Assembly (NCBI GenBank): GCA_963844175.1
Contig: CAWJNE010000014.1
Location: 19,542-83,541 of the forward strand
Source of the DNA: JALZMG01 sp963844175
GTDB lineage: Bacteria; Actinomycetota; Acidimicrobiia; Acidimicrobiales; Ilumatobacteraceae
Direction: 5' to 3'
Length of the DNA: 64,000 nt
The notes beneath the pieces are model-generated. The model ran no database searches. It was not told the origin of the DNA and was given only the letters and a program-made list of their open reading frames with translations. The number at the start of each line of letters is the position of its first letter. Positions within the stretch are counted from its first letter, which is position 1. Of this stretch, positions 10,390 to 19,155 are shown piece after piece. The position numbers and the translations under genes are program-made.

Positions 10390-10397
10390 GTCGCCGC

Positions 10398-10403
10398 ACT
10401 GTA
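10398..10403 (-). promoter_or_regulatory. Leaderless -10 box of the acyltransferase gene
   Basis: TACAGT on the minus strand ends 8 nt before GTG 10389. Confidence 0.4.
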
Positions 10404-10438
10404 CGAGCTAGGGGGCAGGAGCGGAGCGACTGCCCGAG

Positions 10439-10589
10439 GGATCTGGGTGCGATCTCTGCCAGCTTGCTGGCGGGATCTGCGCCCAGTTCGCAGCATCGAG
10501 CGGGATGAAGGGTCGACCGTCTGTCGCCGTGGCGGTCCCGAACTGGGCGCAGATCTCGCCAGGTCCTGGCAGAGATCGCACCCAGATCC
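10439..10589. repeat. Long imperfect palindrome with 52-bp arms
   Basis: Arms 10439-10490 and 10539-10589 are inverted copies differing at about four positions, around a 48-nt centre. Each arm holds its own small GCCAG/CTGGC hairpin. It fills most of the 248-bp gap (10390-10637) between two minus-strand genes. The subsequence CAACTGGGCGCA-like/GCCAGGT recurs at 49623-49649. Probable terminator or mobile palindromic element. Confidence 0.75.
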
Positions 10590-10637
10590 GACGCCGACTC
10601 GCAAAGCCTCGTCGGCCCCGTCAACCGACCCGCGCGG

Positions 10638-13600
10638 CTACCCCACCACGGCGGCGTCGACGATGCGTTTCCAGCCGGTGGACAGGGTGGTCGGTTCGGT
10701 GTCGGCGGCGGCGCCGTCCTGGAGGCGCTGGACGACGGCCAGGAACCCGACGTCGCCGACGGCCGAGGCCAGCGACGACAGCCGCTCCAGCGCACCATCG
10801 GCGTCGGCGCCGCTGCGCTGGTCGGCGAGCACGGCCGCCAGCCGGGCGATCGCCAGGTCGAAGTAGCTGGCGCCGTGCTCCCCCTCCACCGCCTCGGCAT
10901 CGGCGCGGCCACCGTCCACATCACCGGCCAGCACCCGCACGAGGGCCCGGGCCGAACGGCCGAACGGAAAGTCCTCCACCGTCAGCTCTTCGGCAGCAGC
11001 CATCGCGCCGTCGATGTCGCCGGTCTGCAACCGGCCGAGCGCCAGCAGCACGAACGCCTCGTTGTTCGCCGTGCCCGACGCCCGGTTGCGCTCCAGCACC
11101 TGCTCGGCCAAGGACGTCGTCAGCTCCCCCTGGCCGAGGTGCATCGTCACGCCGGCGGCCGCCTGCAGCGCCATCGACAGCTCACCGAAGCTGTCGCCAA
11201 GCGCCACCGACTCCTCCAGCCCGCGCTTGGCGTCGGCCTGCTTGCCGAGCGCCGCTCGGGCCCGGTTGAGCGGTCCGAGGGCCTGCATCACGCCGTATCG
11301 GTCGTCCAGCTCGCGGAACCCGAGCAGGGCCCGCTCCGCCAGCTGCTCGGCCTCGGTCAGCCGACCCGTCCACAAGCGGAGGTTGGCGAGCAGCGTCTGC
11401 ATCATCAGCATCGGCCAGCCGTCGCCCCACTTGCGCGCCTCGGCCTCCACCTCGAGCGCCAGCTCCTCGGCCTGCGAGAAGTGGCGCTGGAAGTACCACA
11501 CCCACGCCTGCAGCCCGGCCGCCCATGCCACGCCGGTGTGGTCGCCGAGCTCCTCGAACCGGCTGCGCGCCTCGCCGAGCGCCACCTGGGCCTCGTCGAA
11601 GTCGCCGGCCTGGAACGCCACCCAGGCCAGGTTCTGGTGCGTCCACGCCAGCCCGCGCTCGTCGTCCAGGTCGGCGAACAGCTCCATCGCCTGGTCGAGG
11701 AAGGCGCGGGCGTCGGGCATCGAGCCGCCGAACACCTCGGCGAAGCCGCGCGACCGCAGGGCATTGGCCAGGCGCCGCTCGTCCTCCAGGTCCCGGAAGA
11801 TCTCGATCGCCGCATCCAGGTAGATGCGTGCCGCCGCCAGGTCGCCCTGCAGCTGCGCCAGGGTGCCGAGCCGGCGGCGGGCCTCGCCTTCGTCGATCCG
11901 GTCCCCCTCGGCCACGGAGGACTCCAGCACGGCGGTCGCATCGGCCCGGGCGGCGGCGAACAGGCGCCGCTCCGTCTCGGCCGTCGCCCGCACCAGCAGC
12001 AGCCGCCGCTCGACCGACGGGCTGGCGCGGTGGAAGTCGAGCGCCCGGCTGGCGTGACGGATGGCGGCGTCGTAGCGGCCGGTGTCGAGCGCGTCGACCC
12101 CCGCCTCGCGCAGCGCTTCGATGGCGTGGTCGATGATCGACGGGCGCACGCCCGGAACGGATCCGACCTCGATGTACAGCTCGGCCGCCGTCGCCGCGTG
12201 GTGGGAGACGTCGTCGATGCTGGCGCCGCGTGCCGCCAACACCGCGGCGACACCCGCGTGTCGCTGGGCCCGCACCCGTTTGGTCAGCGTCTGGTACGCC
12301 ACCTCGCGCACCACGTCGCTGCCGAACTGCCAGACCCGCCCGTCGACCTCGAGCAAGCCGGTCGTCGCCAGCTCGTCGAGGTCGGCGATGTCGAACTCCT
12401 GGTCCATTTCCCTGGCGAACGTGGCCAGCGCGCCGATCGAGCCCCGATGGCCGAGCACCGCGGCGTTCTCCAGGATCGACCGTTGCGGCAGGAGCAGCTG
12501 GTCGATGCGGGCGGCGATCAGGGCACGCAGCGAACCGGGAAGATCGGCGCCGCTGCCGCAGTCGGCGGCCAGCGCGGCCAGCTCGACGAGGAACAGCGGG
12601 TTGCCGCCCCCGCGCTCGACGAGCGCGTCGACCATCTCGGCGTCCTGCTCCTCGAGGATGCTCGACACGAGGCACACCGCCTCGTCCCGACGCAGAGGAC
12701 CGAGCGGCACACGCACGATCAGCGGGCGGTCGACGGGCGGCGGCCACACCAGATCCGGGTCGGGACGCTGCGTCGTGACGAGCAGGAACGGACGGTTGCC
12801 GAGTGAGCGCACGACGACCGCCAGCAGGTCGCGCAGCAGCGGGTCGGCCCACTGCAGGTCGTCGACCACGACGACGGTGAGCTGGGTGCCGGAGTGCCCG
12901 CTGAGCATCTCCAGCACTGCCGTGGCGACGGCGTCGCGAGCGCCGGCGGCGTCGACCCGGTCGAGCGGCGACGGATGACCGAGCAAGTGGAAGATCACGT
13001 CGAGGTACCGGGCGACCACCTCGTCGCCGGGGTGCAGACCCCACACTGCGGCGGCCTTCTCTTCGACGATCCGACGCACCTCCTCGGGCGGCGCATCGGT
13101 CTCGAACCCGAAGAGGTCCGTGATGCCGGTGACGACCGGAGACCATGGGCTGAGCTCGCCGTACGGCGCGCACGCCGTACGCACGATGATCGAGTCGCCG
13201 TCGAGCCGCTCGACCAACTCGTCGGCCAGCCGGGACTTGCCGACGCCGGCCTCGCCGACGATCGACACGACACCGGTGTGCCCGTCACGCACGATCTGCG
13301 TGGCGGCGTCGAGCATCGCCCGCTCGCTGATCCGCCCGACGAACGGGACGTCCGACCGGCGGGCGCGGGCGCCGGCGGCCGACGCACCCATCACCAACCA
13401 CGACTGCTCGACCTGATCGCGCCCGCGCAGCTGGGTGATCCCGAAGGGCTCGGTGGTCACCGCGGCCGTGCACAGCGCGGCGGTCGCGCTGCCGATCAGC
13501 ACGCCTCCGGGCGGCGCAAGCGACTGCAGGCGGGCGGCGGTGTTCACGACGTCGCCCATCGCCGTGTAGTCGGTGCCGGCGAGCGTGCCGACGAGCACCT

Positions 13601-14033
13601 CACCGGTGTTGATGCCGATGCGCATCCGGATGTCGGCCACCCCGAACACGCCCGCTGCCCGCTCCTCGACGTAGCGCGACAGCGTCCGCTGCATCCGCAG
13701 CGCGCAGCGCACGGCCCGCTCGGCGTCGTCCTCGTGAGCCACGGGCGCGCCGAACAGGGCGACGATGGCGTCGCCGAGCAGTTTGTCGACGCGCCCGCCG
13801 AAGTCCTCGATGTCGACCACGAGCCGCCGGAAGCACGACTCGACGAGCAGCTTGACGTTCTCCGGATCGAGGTGCTCGGCGAGCGACGTGTAGCCGACGA
13901 GGTCGGCGAAGAGCACCGTGACCACACGCCGTTCCTCCGGCGCCGACCGACCGGCGTCGGCGCTGGACCCACACGACGGGCAGAAACGGGCCCCCGCCGG
14001 CATGGGTTCGCCGCACGAGGCGCAGGCGGGCAT
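10638..14033 (-). CDS. Zinc-ribbon / class III cyclase / AAA ATPase / TPR signalling protein
   Basis: 1131 aa. A double-CxxC zinc ribbon comes first (C4, C7, C18, C21). The cyclase domain (~35-210) contains FADLVGYT and KLLGDAIVALFG and ends with MGDVVNTAARL, so metal-binding Asps, the adenine-selecting Lys/Asp and the Asn/Arg transition-state pair all look intact. A STAND-type ATPase follows (Walker A GEAGVGKS, Walker B VVVVDDLQWAD), then TPR-like helical repeats from about 620 to the end. It is predicted to make cAMP under control of the sensory ATPase/TPR part. It is divergent from the MacB-type exporter, which could be a target. Confidence 0.93.
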   Translation of the reverse strand: MPACASCGEPMPAGARFCPSCGSSADAGRSAPEERRVVTVLFADLVGYTSLAEHLDPENVKLLVESCFRRLVVDIEDFGGRVDKLLGDAIVALFGAPVAHEDDAERAVRCALRMQRTLSRYVEERAAGVFGVADIRMRIGINTGEVLVGTLAGTDYTAMGDVVNTAARLQSLAPPGGVLIGSATAALCTAAVTTEPFGITQLRGRDQVEQSWLVMGASAAGARARRSDVPFVGRISERAMLDAATQIVRDGHTGVVSIVGEAGVGKSRLADELVERLDGDSIIVRTACAPYGELSPWSPVVTGITDLFGFETDAPPEEVRRIVEEKAAAVWGLHPGDEVVARYLDVIFHLLGHPSPLDRVDAAGARDAVATAVLEMLSGHSGTQLTVVVVDDLQWADPLLRDLLAVVVRSLGNRPFLLVTTQRPDPDLVWPPPVDRPLIVRVPLGPLRRDEAVCLVSSILEEQDAEMVDALVERGGGNPLFLVELAALAADCGSGADLPGSLRALIAARIDQLLLPQRSILENAAVLGHRGSIGALATFAREMDQEFDIADLDELATTGLLEVDGRVWQFGSDVVREVAYQTLTKRVRAQRHAGVAAVLAARGASIDDVSHHAATAAELYIEVGSVPGVRPSIIDHAIEALREAGVDALDTGRYDAAIRHASRALDFHRASPSVERRLLLVRATAETERRLFAAARADATAVLESSVAEGDRIDEGEARRRLGTLAQLQGDLAAARIYLDAAIEIFRDLEDERRLANALRSRGFAEVFGGSMPDARAFLDQAMELFADLDDERGLAWTHQNLAWVAFQAGDFDEAQVALGEARSRFEELGDHTGVAWAAGLQAWVWYFQRHFSQAEELALEVEAEARKWGDGWPMLMMQTLLANLRLWTGRLTEAEQLAERALLGFRELDDRYGVMQALGPLNRARAALGKQADAKRGLEESVALGDSFGELSMALQAAAGVTMHLGQGELTTSLAEQVLERNRASGTANNEAFVLLALGRLQTGDIDGAMAAAEELTVEDFPFGRSARALVRVLAGDVDGGRADAEAVEGEHGASYFDLAIARLAAVLADQRSGADADGALERLSSLASAVGDVGFLAVVQRLQDGAAADTEPTTLSTGWKRIVDAAVVG

Positions 14034-14039
14034 GTCTGA

Positions 14040-14045
14040 ATGCTA
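14040..14045 (-). promoter_or_regulatory. Leaderless -10 box of the cyclase gene
   Basis: TAGCAT on the minus strand ends 6 nt before ATG 14033. Confidence 0.5.
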
Positions 14046-14093
14046 CGGCGACCCGCGCCGACCAACCGGCTGCGGTTCCTTGCCCTCGGCGAC

Positions 14094-14099
14094 TACAAC
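14094..14099 (+). promoter_or_regulatory. Leaderless -10 box of the ABC exporter operon
   Basis: TACAAC ends 6 nt before ATG 14106. Together with 14040-14045 it makes a compact divergent promoter pair. Confidence 0.45.
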
Positions 14100-14105
14100 G
14101 GTGGG

Positions 14106-14858
14106 ATGACTGAAGTGTCCTCCGCCGTCGCCCCGGCACGCAGTGCCGCCGCCGGCGCGATCGACGCCGTGAAGGTGTACGGCGTCGGCGACAGCCAGGT
14201 GCGGGCGCTCGACGGCATCACCGTTGCGTTCGCCGCCGGGCAGTTCACGGCCATCATGGGCCCGTCCGGATCGGGCAAGAGCACGCTGATGCACTGCCTG
14301 GCGGGACTCGACACGCTGACCTCCGGCGCGGTGTACGTCGGCGACACCTATCTCGCCCGGCTCAACGACAAGCAACTGACCGAGCTGCGGCGATCGAAGA
14401 TCGGGTTCATCTTCCAGGCGTACAACCTGATCCCGACCCTGACGGCTCGGGAGAACATCCTGCTCCCGCTCATGCTCGGCGGAGAGGACGGCGACCGGGA
14501 GTGGATCGATCGCGTGATCCGCACCGTCGGCCTGGAGGACCGCCTGAAGCACCGCCCGAGCGAGCTGTCGGGTGGCCAGCAACAGCGGGTCGCCGTGGCC
14601 AGGGCGATGGCCAGCCAGCCGGACATCATCTTCGCCGACGAGCCGACCGGGAACCTCGACTCGGCGGCTAGTGCCGAGATCCTCCAGTTCCTGCGGCGCG
14701 CCGTGAACACCTACGGCCAGACGATCGTGATGGTCACCCACGACCCGGTCGCTGCGGCCTACGCCGACCGCGTCGTGTTCCTGGGCGACGGCAAGATCGT
14801 CGACGAGATGGTCGACCCGACCCCCGAAGCCGTCATCGACCGGACCAAACACGAATGA
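14106..14858 (+). CDS. MacB/LolD-type ABC transporter ATPase
   Basis: 250 aa. Walker A is GPSGSGKST, the Q loop is FIFQAYNLIPTLTARENILLP, the signature is LSGGQQQR, Walker B is IIFADEPTGNLD, and the switch His is in MVTHD. The long NLIPTLT stretch and partner gene place it in the MacB/FtsE-like class that powers mechanotransmission or lipoprotein/peptide export rather than import. The permease gene starts inside its stop codon (ATGA). Confidence 0.95.
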   Translation: MTEVSSAVAPARSAAAGAIDAVKVYGVGDSQVRALDGITVAFAAGQFTAIMGPSGSGKSTLMHCLAGLDTLTSGAVYVGDTYLARLNDKQLTELRRSKIGFIFQAYNLIPTLTARENILLPLMLGGEDGDREWIDRVIRTVGLEDRLKHRPSELSGGQQQRVAVARAMASQPDIIFADEPTGNLDSAASAEILQFLRRAVNTYGQTIVMVTHDPVAAAYADRVVFLGDGKIVDEMVDPTPEAVIDRTKHE

Positions 14859-17419
14859 GCTCCGGGTCGATCGCACTGATCGCCAGGCGCAGCATCGGCG
14901 CCCGGATCGGGCGGCTGCTCGCCATCGCCATCGCCATCCTCGTCGGCGTCGCCTTCGTCGTCGGCTCGTTCGTGCTCGCTGACAGCCTGCGCAGGACGTT
15001 CAGCGACCTGTTCACGCAGATCAGCGAGGACGTCGACCTGGAGGTCCGGGCGACGGTGGCGTTCGAGCAGGGCGGCGGCACCCAGGAGCGCGACCCGATC
15101 CCGGCCGAGCTGGCGGAGCAGATCGCCGCCGTCGAGGGCGTGTCGGCGATCGAGCCGCTGCTGTTGCGGTACGCCCAGCTGGTCGACAAGGACGGCAACG
15201 CGATCACGACCCAGGGCGCGCCGACGTACGGCACGGCGTGGACCGGCGCGGCGTCGCTGTCCGGCCTGGAGATCAAGGGCGAGGGGCAGGCGCCGAGCGG
15301 TCCGGACCAGATCGCCATCGACGCGGCGACGGCCGACCGTGAGGACTACGCCGTCGGCGACACCATCGAGGTGATCACCGACGTCGGGCGGACGACCTAC
15401 ACGATCACCGCGCTGGTGGGGCTCGGCGACAGCGACGGGTTCGCCGGCGCCACGTTGGCGGCGTGGGACGTCCCCACCGCATCCGCGGCGCTCGGTGCCG
15501 GAGGGTTCTACGACGGCGTCGACGTCGCCGTCGGCGAAGGCACGGACGTCGCCGCGGTGCAGGCCCGCCTGGAGCAGATCCTCCCCGAAGGCACGGAGGT
15601 CGTGACCCGCGACGTGCTGATCGCCGAGGGCGAGGGCGACGTGAGCACGTTCATCAACGCGTTCCAGAACGTGCTGCTCGGGTTCGCCTTCGTCACCGCC
15701 TTCGTCAGCGCCTTCCTGATCAACAACGTCTTCCAGATCACCATCGGTCAGCGGTTGCGCGAGCTGGCGCTGCTGCGCGCCGTCGGCGCGTCGGGCCGCC
15801 AGGTGCGCCGGATGATCTACGTCGAGGCCCTGATCATGGCGACCCTCGCCACGGCGCTGGGGATCGTCGGCGGCATCTTCGTGGCCCGTGGCCTGCTCAG
15901 CCTCTTCAACGCCGCCGGCGCCGGGTTCCCCGATTCCAGCACGGTGCTCACGTTGCGCACGGTGATCGTCGCCGTGATCGTCGGCGTCGGCATCACGCTG
16001 CTCTCGGTCGTCGTACCGGCCCGTCGGGCGGCCCGCATCCCACCGGTCGCGGCGATGCGACCCGAGCTCGGGTTCGACGCGATGCGCACCGGCCGACTGA
16101 TCGCCGGGACGGTCCTGACGCTGGTCGGCGCAGCGGCCTTCCTGATCGGCCTGTTCGTCCGCCCCGGCGGGACCGCCGGCTTGATCGCCCTTGCCGGGGG
16201 CGGGGTGCTGCTGCTGTTCCTCGGGCTCGTCAGCGTGTCGTCGACCGTGGCCCGGCCGGTGACCCGGTTCATCGGGTGGCCGATCAGCCGGCTCCTCGGG
16301 ACGCCCGGGGTGCTGGCGCGGGAGAACGCCGGGCGGGCGCCGCGGCGCACCTCGGCCACGGCGGCCGCCCTGATGATCGGCGTGGCGCTGGTCAGCGCGG
16401 CGGCGATCTTCGCCGCCTCGCTCCGTTCGACGTTCGTCGGCATCCTCGAGCGGGCCGTGCAGGCCGACTACCTCGTCACCGACGAGTCGTTCCAGGGCCT
16501 GCCGCCCGGCGTCGCCGAGGCGCTGATCGGCGTGCCGGAGGTCGCCGCGGCCAGCCCGATCCGCATCACCCAGGCGCTGATCGGCGGGTCCCAGCGCGGG
16601 ATCGGAGCCGTCGAGCCGAGCGTCATCGAGCAGCTCATCGACCTCGACCTGCGCGAGGGCAGCTACGCCGACCTCGCCGACGGTGGCGTGCTGGTCAACG
16701 ACGATCCGGCGGACGAGCTGGACCTCGTCGTCGGCGACACGGTGCCGGTGACGTTCCAGAACGGCACCACGCTCGAGCTGCGGGTGGCCGGCATCTACGC
16801 CGACTCGTCGCTGGCCGGCGGCTGGCTCACGTCGCTCGACACACTGACGCAGGTCAGCTCGGCGGCCACCTCACGCGACCTGTTCGTGGTGGCCAAGCTG
16901 GCCGAAGGGGTCGATCCGGCGGTCGGCGACGCGGCCATCCAAGAGGCGGTGGCCGGCTTCCCGCAGGCCCAGGTGCAGAGCAACGCCGAGTTCCGCCGCG
17001 ACCAGGAGGACCAGATCGATCAGATCCTGCTGGTGATCACCGGGCTGCTCGGCTTCGCCATCGTCATCGCCGTGCTCGGCATCTCCATCACCCTCGGCCT
17101 CGGGGTCGTCGAGCGCACGCGGGAGATCGGCCTGATGCGGGCGGTCGGGATGAACCGTCGCCAGATGCGCCGATCGGTGCGCTGGGAGGCGGTGATCGTG
17201 TCGACGTTCGGGGCCGTCATCGGCATCGTCGTCGGCACGGCGATCGGGGCGATCCTCGCCATCGCCGTGCCCGACGACCTGATCGACCGGTTGGCGCTGG
17301 ACCCGCCGACGATCATCTACATCCTCATCGGTGCCCTGCTCGCCGGCCTGGTGGCCGCGCTGTACCCGTCGCGCAAGGCCGCCCGAATGGACATCCTCCG
17401 GGCGATCGCCACGGAGTAG
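14855..17419 (+). CDS. FtsX/MacB-type ABC permease
   Basis: 854 aa, the duplicated actinobacterial form. One N-terminal helix (about 20-45) is followed by an extracellular domain and a first three-helix FtsX block (~265-400). Two further helices come near 415-460 and 495-520, then a second periplasmic domain and a final FtsX block (~725-850) ending in YPSRKAARMDILRAIATE. It forms the membrane part of the exporter with the ATPase before it. Substrate unknown; candidates are lipids, peptides or lipoproteins. Confidence 0.93.
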   Translation: MSSGSIALIARRSIGARIGRLLAIAIAILVGVAFVVGSFVLADSLRRTFSDLFTQISEDVDLEVRATVAFEQGGGTQERDPIPAELAEQIAAVEGVSAIEPLLLRYAQLVDKDGNAITTQGAPTYGTAWTGAASLSGLEIKGEGQAPSGPDQIAIDAATADREDYAVGDTIEVITDVGRTTYTITALVGLGDSDGFAGATLAAWDVPTASAALGAGGFYDGVDVAVGEGTDVAAVQARLEQILPEGTEVVTRDVLIAEGEGDVSTFINAFQNVLLGFAFVTAFVSAFLINNVFQITIGQRLRELALLRAVGASGRQVRRMIYVEALIMATLATALGIVGGIFVARGLLSLFNAAGAGFPDSSTVLTLRTVIVAVIVGVGITLLSVVVPARRAARIPPVAAMRPELGFDAMRTGRLIAGTVLTLVGAAAFLIGLFVRPGGTAGLIALAGGGVLLLFLGLVSVSSTVARPVTRFIGWPISRLLGTPGVLARENAGRAPRRTSATAAALMIGVALVSAAAIFAASLRSTFVGILERAVQADYLVTDESFQGLPPGVAEALIGVPEVAAASPIRITQALIGGSQRGIGAVEPSVIEQLIDLDLREGSYADLADGGVLVNDDPADELDLVVGDTVPVTFQNGTTLELRVAGIYADSSLAGGWLTSLDTLTQVSSAATSRDLFVVAKLAEGVDPAVGDAAIQEAVAGFPQAQVQSNAEFRRDQEDQIDQILLVITGLLGFAIVIAVLGISITLGLGVVERTREIGLMRAVGMNRRQMRRSVRWEAVIVSTFGAVIGIVVGTAIGAILAIAVPDDLIDRLALDPPTIIYILIGALLAGLVAALYPSRKAARMDILRAIATE

Positions 17420-17434
17420 CGCCGCCCAGAACGA

Positions 17435-17482
17435 GATCTGTGAGCGCAGCGTGCGGAAGTGAGTCGGCTCAGCTCACAGATC
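17435..17482. terminator. Inverted repeat GATCTGTGAGC / GCTCACAGATC
   Basis: Perfect 11-bp arms at 17435-17445 and 17472-17482 between the convergent exporter and glycosylase genes. A bidirectional terminator is likely. Confidence 0.6.
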
Positions 17483-17501
17483 GGCCCTCACCGGCCGATC
17501 G

Positions 17502-18398
17502 TCAGGCGGGGCGGCGCCAGGGGAGGTCGGCGAGGAAACGGGCCGCCGCGGGGTGCGGGTCCATCGGCGGGGGTGCCGGCGTGGCGGCCAGCACGCCGGT
17601 CAGGCGCGGATCGTGGCGCACCTGGCATCCCGGGCACCAGTAGAGGATCCGGGCGTGCTCCCCCGTCCGGCGCCACGAGATGGTCTCGCCGCACCGCTGG
17701 CACCGCTGCCCGGAACGACCGTAGACGCCGAGGCCGCCACGCACGCCGGGGATGGTGACCCGCTGGGCGTGCACGAGGTTGGCCCGCAACAGCTCGGCCG
17801 CCAGGTCGACGATGCGGATCGCTTCAGCCTCGGTGAGGTCCGCCACCCGGGCGAAGGGGCTCAGCTCGCTGACCCACAGGACCTCGCACCGGTACACGTT
17901 GCCGACACCGCAGAACACCCGCTGGTCGAGGAGGAGCTCGGCGATCGTGGTCTCGCTGTCTTGGTGAGCGAGCAGGGCGTCGACGCAGCGCCGCAGGTCG
18001 GCGTCGTCGCGGCACAGGTCGGGCCCGAGCCCGCGCAGACCGGGGTGGCGGCTGGCATCCGGCCGCCGGTACGTCTCGACGACCGGTGCGCTGAAGCACA
18101 CGGCCACCCAGCCCTCGACCTCGACCAACGCCCGCACCTCGCGGTGGTTGCGCTGCCAGCTCTGCCCGGTCCGATAGAGGTGCCACGAGCCGCTCATCCG
18201 CATGTGCGTGTGCAGGATGACGCCGTCGTCCCACTCCATCTCGAGGTGCTTGCCGTGGCTCTCGACACGCTCGATCGTGCGACCCGCACGGGGGACGACG
18301 CCGACGAGGCGGGGCGCCTCGAAGTAGATCATCTTCTGGTCGACGAGAGCGGTGCGCAGCGCGGCCGCGGCACGGTGGATGGTGTCGCCCTCCGGCAT
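17502..18398 (-). CDS. nei: Fpg/Nei-family DNA glycosylase/AP lyase
   Basis: 298 aa. It removes oxidised pyrimidines and nicks the backbone. After Met removal the N terminus is PEGDTIHR: Pro nucleophile and Glu general acid, the form found in Nei and actinobacterial Nei2 rather than Fpg (PELPE). The helix-two-turn-helix core contains VFCGVGNVYRCE. The C-terminal zinc finger has four Cys (RCQRCG and, 15 residues later, WCPGCQ). Some 25 residues follow the finger, slightly longer than usual. Confidence 0.9.
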   Translation of the reverse strand: MPEGDTIHRAAAALRTALVDQKMIYFEAPRLVGVVPRAGRTIERVESHGKHLEMEWDDGVILHTHMRMSGSWHLYRTGQSWQRNHREVRALVEVEGWVAVCFSAPVVETYRRPDASRHPGLRGLGPDLCRDDADLRRCVDALLAHQDSETTIAELLLDQRVFCGVGNVYRCEVLWVSELSPFARVADLTEAEAIRIVDLAAELLRANLVHAQRVTIPGVRGGLGVYGRSGQRCQRCGETISWRRTGEHARILYWCPGCQVRHDPRLTGVLAATPAPPPMDPHPAAARFLADLPWRRPA

Positions 18399-18442
18399 CG
18401 ACTTCCCAACCTAGGACGCCTGGTCCAGTCGGACGCGGACCC

Positions 18443-18988
18443 CTACGGCAGTTCGCCGACGTGGGCGAGGGCGAGGCGGATCAGGCGGTCGTGGCCGCCC
18501 GTCATCTGCTCCCGCACGCCCGGTCCGACCGCCTCGGCACAGCCGAACCAGGCCAGGTCGAGCGCCTCCTGCGTCGGCTGGCAGTCGCCGTCGACCGGCA
18601 CGACGTAGGCCAGGCTGACGGCATGGTGGCGGGGGTCGTGGAACCCCGATCGATCCGGGTCCGGGAAGTACTCGACGACGGTGAACGGCGTCGGATCGGC
18701 CGGCAGGCGGGGCAGCGCCATCGGCCCGAGGTCCTTCTCGAGATGGCGCATCAGCGCATCTCGCACGCGCTCGCCGAACAGCACGCGCCCGCTGACCACC
18801 ATCCGGCTGATCGAGCCGTCGGCGGCGACGCGCAGCAGCATGCCGACCTCGGTGACGCGCCCCGCACCATCGACGCGCACGGGGATGGCGTCGACGTACA
18901 CCAGCGGCACCTGGGCCCTGACCTGCTCCAACCGCTCCGGCGACAGCCAACCGACATCCGTGTCGGTCGGCACCTCCACGTCACTCAT
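18443..18988 (-). CDS. NUDIX hydrolase-family protein (DUF4916 type)
   Basis: 181 aa. Segments VDAIPVRVDGAGRVTEVGML and SGRVLFGERVRDALMRHLEKDLG fit the DUF4916 branch of NUDIX-like proteins common in actinobacteria. The Nudix box is not canonical, so hydrolase activity is doubtful. The ATG at 18988 begins MSDVEVPT; an in-frame start 21 codons upstream would translate part of the dispersed repeat (19022-19055) and is not preferred. Confidence 0.75.
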   Translation of the reverse strand: MSDVEVPTDTDVGWLSPERLEQVRAQVPLVYVDAIPVRVDGAGRVTEVGMLLRVAADGSISRMVVSGRVLFGERVRDALMRHLEKDLGPMALPRLPADPTPFTVVEYFPDPDRSGFHDPRHHAVSLAYVVPVDGDCQPTQEALDLAWFGCAEAVGPGVREQMTGGHDRLIRLALAHVGELP

Positions 18989-19021
18989 CGCCGCAAAGCC
19001 GCCGACGAAGAAGACCGTGCT

Positions 19022-19055
19022 GATGGTTCGCTCGCTCGAAGACTCGCTCACTCAC
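19022..19055. repeat. Dispersed 34-bp repeat, copy B
   Basis: Second copy of 6289-6322 (32 of 34 identical), again upstream of a minus-strand gene start (34 nt here, 77 nt for copy A). A CTCACTGGCCAGCGAG near-palindrome adjoins it. Confidence 0.75.
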
Positions 19056-19155
19056 TGGCCAGCGAGTGTGGCACACCGCCGCGTGGGCTCCCCGGCGACA
19101 CGGTTGGTGTGGGTCCTCGGCGCGTGGGCCACACTGTCGGCCGGGGGTGCAGCAC

